Below, piece by piece: positions 5,866 through 8,004 of a stretch of DNA of 8,004 nt. The notes under the pieces are model-generated. The model was not told the DNA's origin, did no database searches, and worked only from the letters and a program-made list of their open reading frames with translations. Numbering within the stretch: position 1 is the stretch's first letter; the number at the start of each line of letters is the position of its first letter. The stretch is from positions 682,071 through 690,074 of the forward strand of contig CP070790.1 in NCBI GenBank assembly GCA_020346805.1. The letters are read 5' to 3'. Made by a program: the position numbers and the translations under genes. The stretch comes from Planctomycetota bacterium. Lineage in GTDB: Bacteria > Planctomycetota > Phycisphaerae > UBA1845 > PWPN01.

Positions 5866-6609
5866 CTAACCAATGCGGGCATCAGATCCAATACCCGTTC
5901 GAACATCGTTTACATCAATACCAAGGGCGTCGCAGATATTAGCAATATGGTTGATAAAACTGATCCTGGTTGCCAGATAGGCGTTGGCCGCATATTTGGT
6001 CATCTCTGCCGCTACCCGGGGCATAACAAAGATCGGTCGCTGATTACGAACCAAAGGTTCGTGAAGCTCACGAATACACGCGGCGGCGGCGGGATCAGCG
6101 GTCCCTATAACAACCCGATCGGGCCTTTGGAAGTCATCCACCGCTGTACCTTCTTTAAGAAACTCAGGGCAACTCACAACCGACACCCTGTATTTCGTAT
6201 GCCTGGCCATGCGAGTTTCTATGTTGTCACACGTGCCAATTGGCACCGTACTCTTGATAACCATCACCTTGGACTCATTTAGGTGACCGGCAATTTCATC
6301 AACAACTGCATAAAGTCCTGTCAGATCAGGAGATCCGTCATCTCGTGCCGGTGTGCCTACCGCAACGAAGATTACCTCACCATGATGAACCGCCTCGGAC
6401 ATATCCGTGGTAAACCGTAATCTACCCGCATCAAGATTAGCACGGAGCAACTCACTCAGGCCCGGTTCAAAGATGGGACACCCCCCTTGTTTTAAAGTGT
6501 CAATTTTGCCGGTATCGTTGTCACAACCGACAACATCGTTGCCGGTGTCAGCTAAACAGACACCGGTAACCAATCCAACATATCCACTGCCAACTACGGT
6601 GAGTCTCAT
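5866..6609 (-). CDS. ugd: UDP-glucose 6-dehydrogenase, N-terminal fragment before the TAG
   Basis: This is the part translated if TAG terminates, 247 residues. It contains the NAD-binding Rossmann domain with GSGYVG (7-12), FVAVGTP (81-87), KSTVPIGT with Thr121 (119-126), PEFLKEG with Glu149 and Glu153, and KYAANAYLA with Lys205 and Asn209. It ends just after Arg245 of DARIG. In the stretch FINHIANIC the residue at 221 is His where Glu is usual, a second departure from consensus. It lacks the catalytic Cys and the UDP-binding domain, so it should not be active alone. Confidence 0.75.
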   Translation of the reverse strand: MRLTVVGSGYVGLVTGVCLADTGNDVVGCDNDTGKIDTLKQGGCPIFEPGLSELLRANLDAGRLRFTTDMSEAVHHGEVIFVAVGTPARDDGSPDLTGLYAVVDEIAGHLNESKVMVIKSTVPIGTCDNIETRMARHTKYRVSVVSCPEFLKEGTAVDDFQRPDRVVIGTADPAAAACIRELHEPLVRNQRPIFVMPRVAAEMTKYAANAYLATRISFINHIANICDALGIDVNDVRTGIGSDARIG

Positions 6610-6886
6610 AAAATATCACTCCAATTTAACAATCATCCCGCCCGACTGTACAATATATATTATCGATCCCCTCTATTCTATTACGTAAAAATTATTATTT
6701 GACCGATTTTTTCCATATCATAGTTCGTATAAGCTCTTCCATTAAGTCCAAATAAATATTATATTAACCGTCTATAACATTAAGTGATGTTCGGGGTAAC
6801 TGGCTAAAGTGTAAAGCATATTAACATGAGTATCACCTGTTATTCCTAGGATTAATAATCAACCTCTGCTGCAAAAGGAGTCGAGG
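6610..6886. promoter_or_regulatory. AT-rich divergent control region between ugd and the receiver-XRE gene
   Basis: 277 bases, markedly richer in A and T than the flanking genes, between two genes transcribed away from each other, so promoters for both should lie here. I see no hexamer pair close enough to consensus to call. Small symmetric sequences include AACAT-6-ATGTT at 6776-6791, TCCTAGGA around 6844-6851 and the alternating AT run around 6652-6662. Any of these could be an operator, but none is demonstrated. Confidence 0.5.
6875..6880 (+). promoter_or_regulatory. Ribosome-binding site of the receiver-XRE gene
   Basis: AAGGAG six bases before the GTG at 6887. It is the reason for accepting this non-ATG start, which places the receiver domain's first strand at residues 6-11. 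Confidence 0.75.
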
Positions 6887-7504
6887 GTGTACCATAGATC
6901 CGTTCGGATTTTAATAGTTGATCACGATAATCAAACTCAACATAGTTTTGCCGATACCCTGGAATGCCTGGGCCTTACCGTAAAAACAGCAGGAACCGTT
7001 CGGGAGGCACCCGAAGCTATTGCCACCGATAAATATTATTTACTTGTGATGGAATTATTCCTCTCCGACGAGTCGGGCATGAATTTGATCCGCGACCTCG
7101 CCGCTTCTGACAATCACAAACCGAAAATTGTTATCGTAACCGGACAACCTTCATTATCAACAGTCACCGAAAGTATGCAACTAGGCGTTCGTAATTACCT
7201 TACCAAACCAATTGCAACCGCCGAATTGGTCGAGGCCGTAAAAACAGTTCTCGCCGAAGACGGATTGATAGTCCATTCGGACAAACACTTGATATCAACA
7301 CTCGGACACCGCCTGCGTATTGCCCGTCAGACAAATGATATGACCATGAAGCAACTAAGTCAACGAGTTGGAATAAGCCAGGCCCAAATCTCGCTGATAG
7401 AAGCTGGCCAAAGCGCACCATCACTCAATACGCTATGCCGACTTGCCAGAGCGTTGAACGTTAACATACCCGATCTATTCAAAAACTATCAATCCGGATT
7501 ATAG
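6887..7504 (+). CDS. Receiver (REC) domain fused to XRE/Cro-C1 DNA-binding domain
   Basis: 205-residue cytoplasmic regulator. Residues 6-123 form a CheY-like receiver: RILIVDHD (7-14), the Thr switch in IVTG (Thr85) and the conserved Lys in LTKP (Lys107). The phosphoacceptor position, aligned through YYLLVMELFLSDESG, is Glu56 rather than Asp, and one of the acidic pair is His13, so normal phosphorylation is doubtful. Glu can mimic the phosphorylated state. Residues about 138-198 are a Cro/C1-type helix-turn-helix (LGHRLRIARQ, TMKQLSQRVGISQAQISLIE, PSLNTLCRLARALNV). It starts with GTG and a good AAGGAG. It ends with TAG, six bases into the convergent membrane-protein gene. No sensor kinase is adjacent. 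Its divergence from ugd makes that gene a possible target, which is inference only. Confidence 0.88.
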   Translation: MYHRSVRILIVDHDNQTQHSFADTLECLGLTVKTAGTVREAPEAIATDKYYLLVMELFLSDESGMNLIRDLAASDNHKPKIVIVTGQPSLSTVTESMQLGVRNYLTKPIATAELVEAVKTVLAEDGLIVHSDKHLISTLGHRLRIARQTNDMTMKQLSQRVGISQAQISLIEAGQSAPSLNTLCRLARALNVNIPDLFKNYQSGL

Positions 7505-8004
7505 TTTGCGTATTTCGTTCACAAATTGGCGTTGAAGGTACTCCATAGACGCAAGATTGCCCACCGCAAAAACGACGGCAAAAGCAATCCCACATATCCG
7601 TATAGCTGAGTATGCAAGACCCGCCGGCAAGTGATTGTGCAATAGCGACAGAAAAAGTATTAACCCCCAGGGTAACATACTCAGAATCCATGTTATATCT
7701 GATACGAGTATTAACGCTTTAAACCCCGGCTCATCTTTTACCACATGGCCGCGTTCTTGCATTCTGTGCTGCAGTTTGGAATGCAAGTTCGTTACCATCC
7801 GATGCACGGCAAACCAATGAAATATGGGAATCAATAATAACAATGTCCATTTCGCCGGCCCCAGACGTACCCGCCTAAGTGCACCATAGCCAAAGCAAAC
7901 AAGTACTAAAAATAATACCATTAATGCCGGTTCCATTATCCGCATCAGGGCCGTACGGGCCGATTCCGGGCGAATAAGGTATTCCGCCCAGGGGGCCAAA
8001 ATAA
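7499..8004 (-). CDS. Predicted multi-pass membrane protein, 5' end outside the window
   Basis: I do not recognise this family. The frame is open through the right edge (168 codons visible); a TTG at 7999 is only an internal possibility, so the gene most likely starts further right. Counted from that TTG, hydrophobic segments are at about 22-41, 51-70, 94-120 and 128-151. The RRVR cluster after the first and the polar, basic loop at about 71-92 (KLQHRMQERGHVVKDE) suggest those parts face the cytoplasm. It ends in TAA at 7499-7501, sharing six bases with the end of the convergent regulator gene. There are no catalytic motifs. A small integral membrane protein of unknown role is all the sequence supports. 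Confidence 0.7.
   Translation of the reverse strand, partial: ILAPWAEYLIRPESARTALMRIMEPALMVLFLVLVCFGYGALRRVRLGPAKWTLLLLIPIFHWFAVHRMVTNLHSKLQHRMQERGHVVKDEPGFKALILVSDITWILSMLPWGLILFLSLLHNHLPAGLAYSAIRICGIAFAVVFAVGNLASMEYLQRQFVNEIRKL

Larger units (their letters stand above)
5263..6609 (-). pseudogene. ugd: UDP-glucose 6-dehydrogenase, full-length frame interrupted by one in-frame TAG
   Basis: A single frame of 448 codons from ATG 6609 to TGA 5263-5265 matches UDP-glucose/GDP-mannose dehydrogenase from end to end, the usual 430-450 residue length. Codon 248 is TAG (5866-5868). It falls in the motif normally read as R-I-G-x-x-F-L-x-P-G-x-G-Y-G-G-S-C-F-P-K-D. Both sides are intact in the same frame: DARIG before it and HFLYPGAGYGGSCFPKD after it. 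The catalytic Cys is at 261 and Asp at 265. No frameshift or second stop is seen. The enzyme would oxidise UDP-glucose twice with NAD to UDP-glucuronate for surface polysaccharide. Normal termination yields an inactive N-terminal fragment. A recent nonsense mutation, a sequencing error, or readthrough/suppression are all possible. The start is supported by GGAG (6619-6622) nine bases upstream. Confidence 0.85.

Noticed and set aside
5866..5868. Genome-wide reassignment of TAG to an amino acid
   Set aside because: The receiver-XRE gene appears to use TAG as a genuine stop, and no other gene in the window has an internal TAG. A local explanation is simpler.
5815..5868. A frameshift splitting ugd into two genes
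   Set aside because: Both halves are in the same frame; only the TAG codon separates them.

Overview
This is an ordinary-looking stretch of bacterial chromosome, about half GC, with housekeeping genes on both strands. No rRNA, tRNA, CRISPR array, transposase or phage gene is visible. The order ribH-nusB-ftsY, the compact FtsY without a long acidic N-terminal domain, and the spacer repeats would fit a Gram-negative-type bacterium, perhaps of the planctomycete/PVC group. That placement is inference and should be held loosely.

Layout. Positions 1-1511 (minus) hold the N-terminal two thirds of an FtsK/SpoIIIE DNA translocase, cut by the window edge just after Walker A. Positions 1512-2143 are a long divergent spacer with several hairpins and open minus-strand frames that may be gene remnants. 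Positions 2144-4064 (plus) are a tight ribH-nusB-ftsY cluster: lumazine synthase, antitermination factor and SRP receptor. Positions 4065-4361 are a convergent spacer with dispersed-repeat-like elements and a 13-bp direct repeat. Positions 4362-5093 (minus) encode an endonuclease/exonuclease/phosphatase-family enzyme. Positions 5263-6609 (minus) are a full-length UDP-glucose 6-dehydrogenase frame broken by one in-frame TAG just before the catalytic cysteine. Positions 6610-6886 are an AT-rich divergent spacer. Positions 6887-7504 (plus) encode a receiver-XRE fusion regulator whose phosphoacceptor position is Glu. Positions 7499-8004 (minus) encode an unrecognised multi-pass membrane protein running off the right edge.

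How the genes relate. ribH, nusB and ftsY are probably co-transcribed, with gaps of 21 and 1 bases. ugd and the EEP enzyme share a strand with a 169-base gap and could form one transcript. The regulator is divergent from ugd across a shared spacer, so it could control ugd, but nothing in the sequence proves it.

Most worth checking: the single amber codon in an otherwise intact ugd, the Asp-to-Glu receiver fused to an XRE domain, and the repeat cluster at 4151-4365. I did not find a clearly new multi-gene system.
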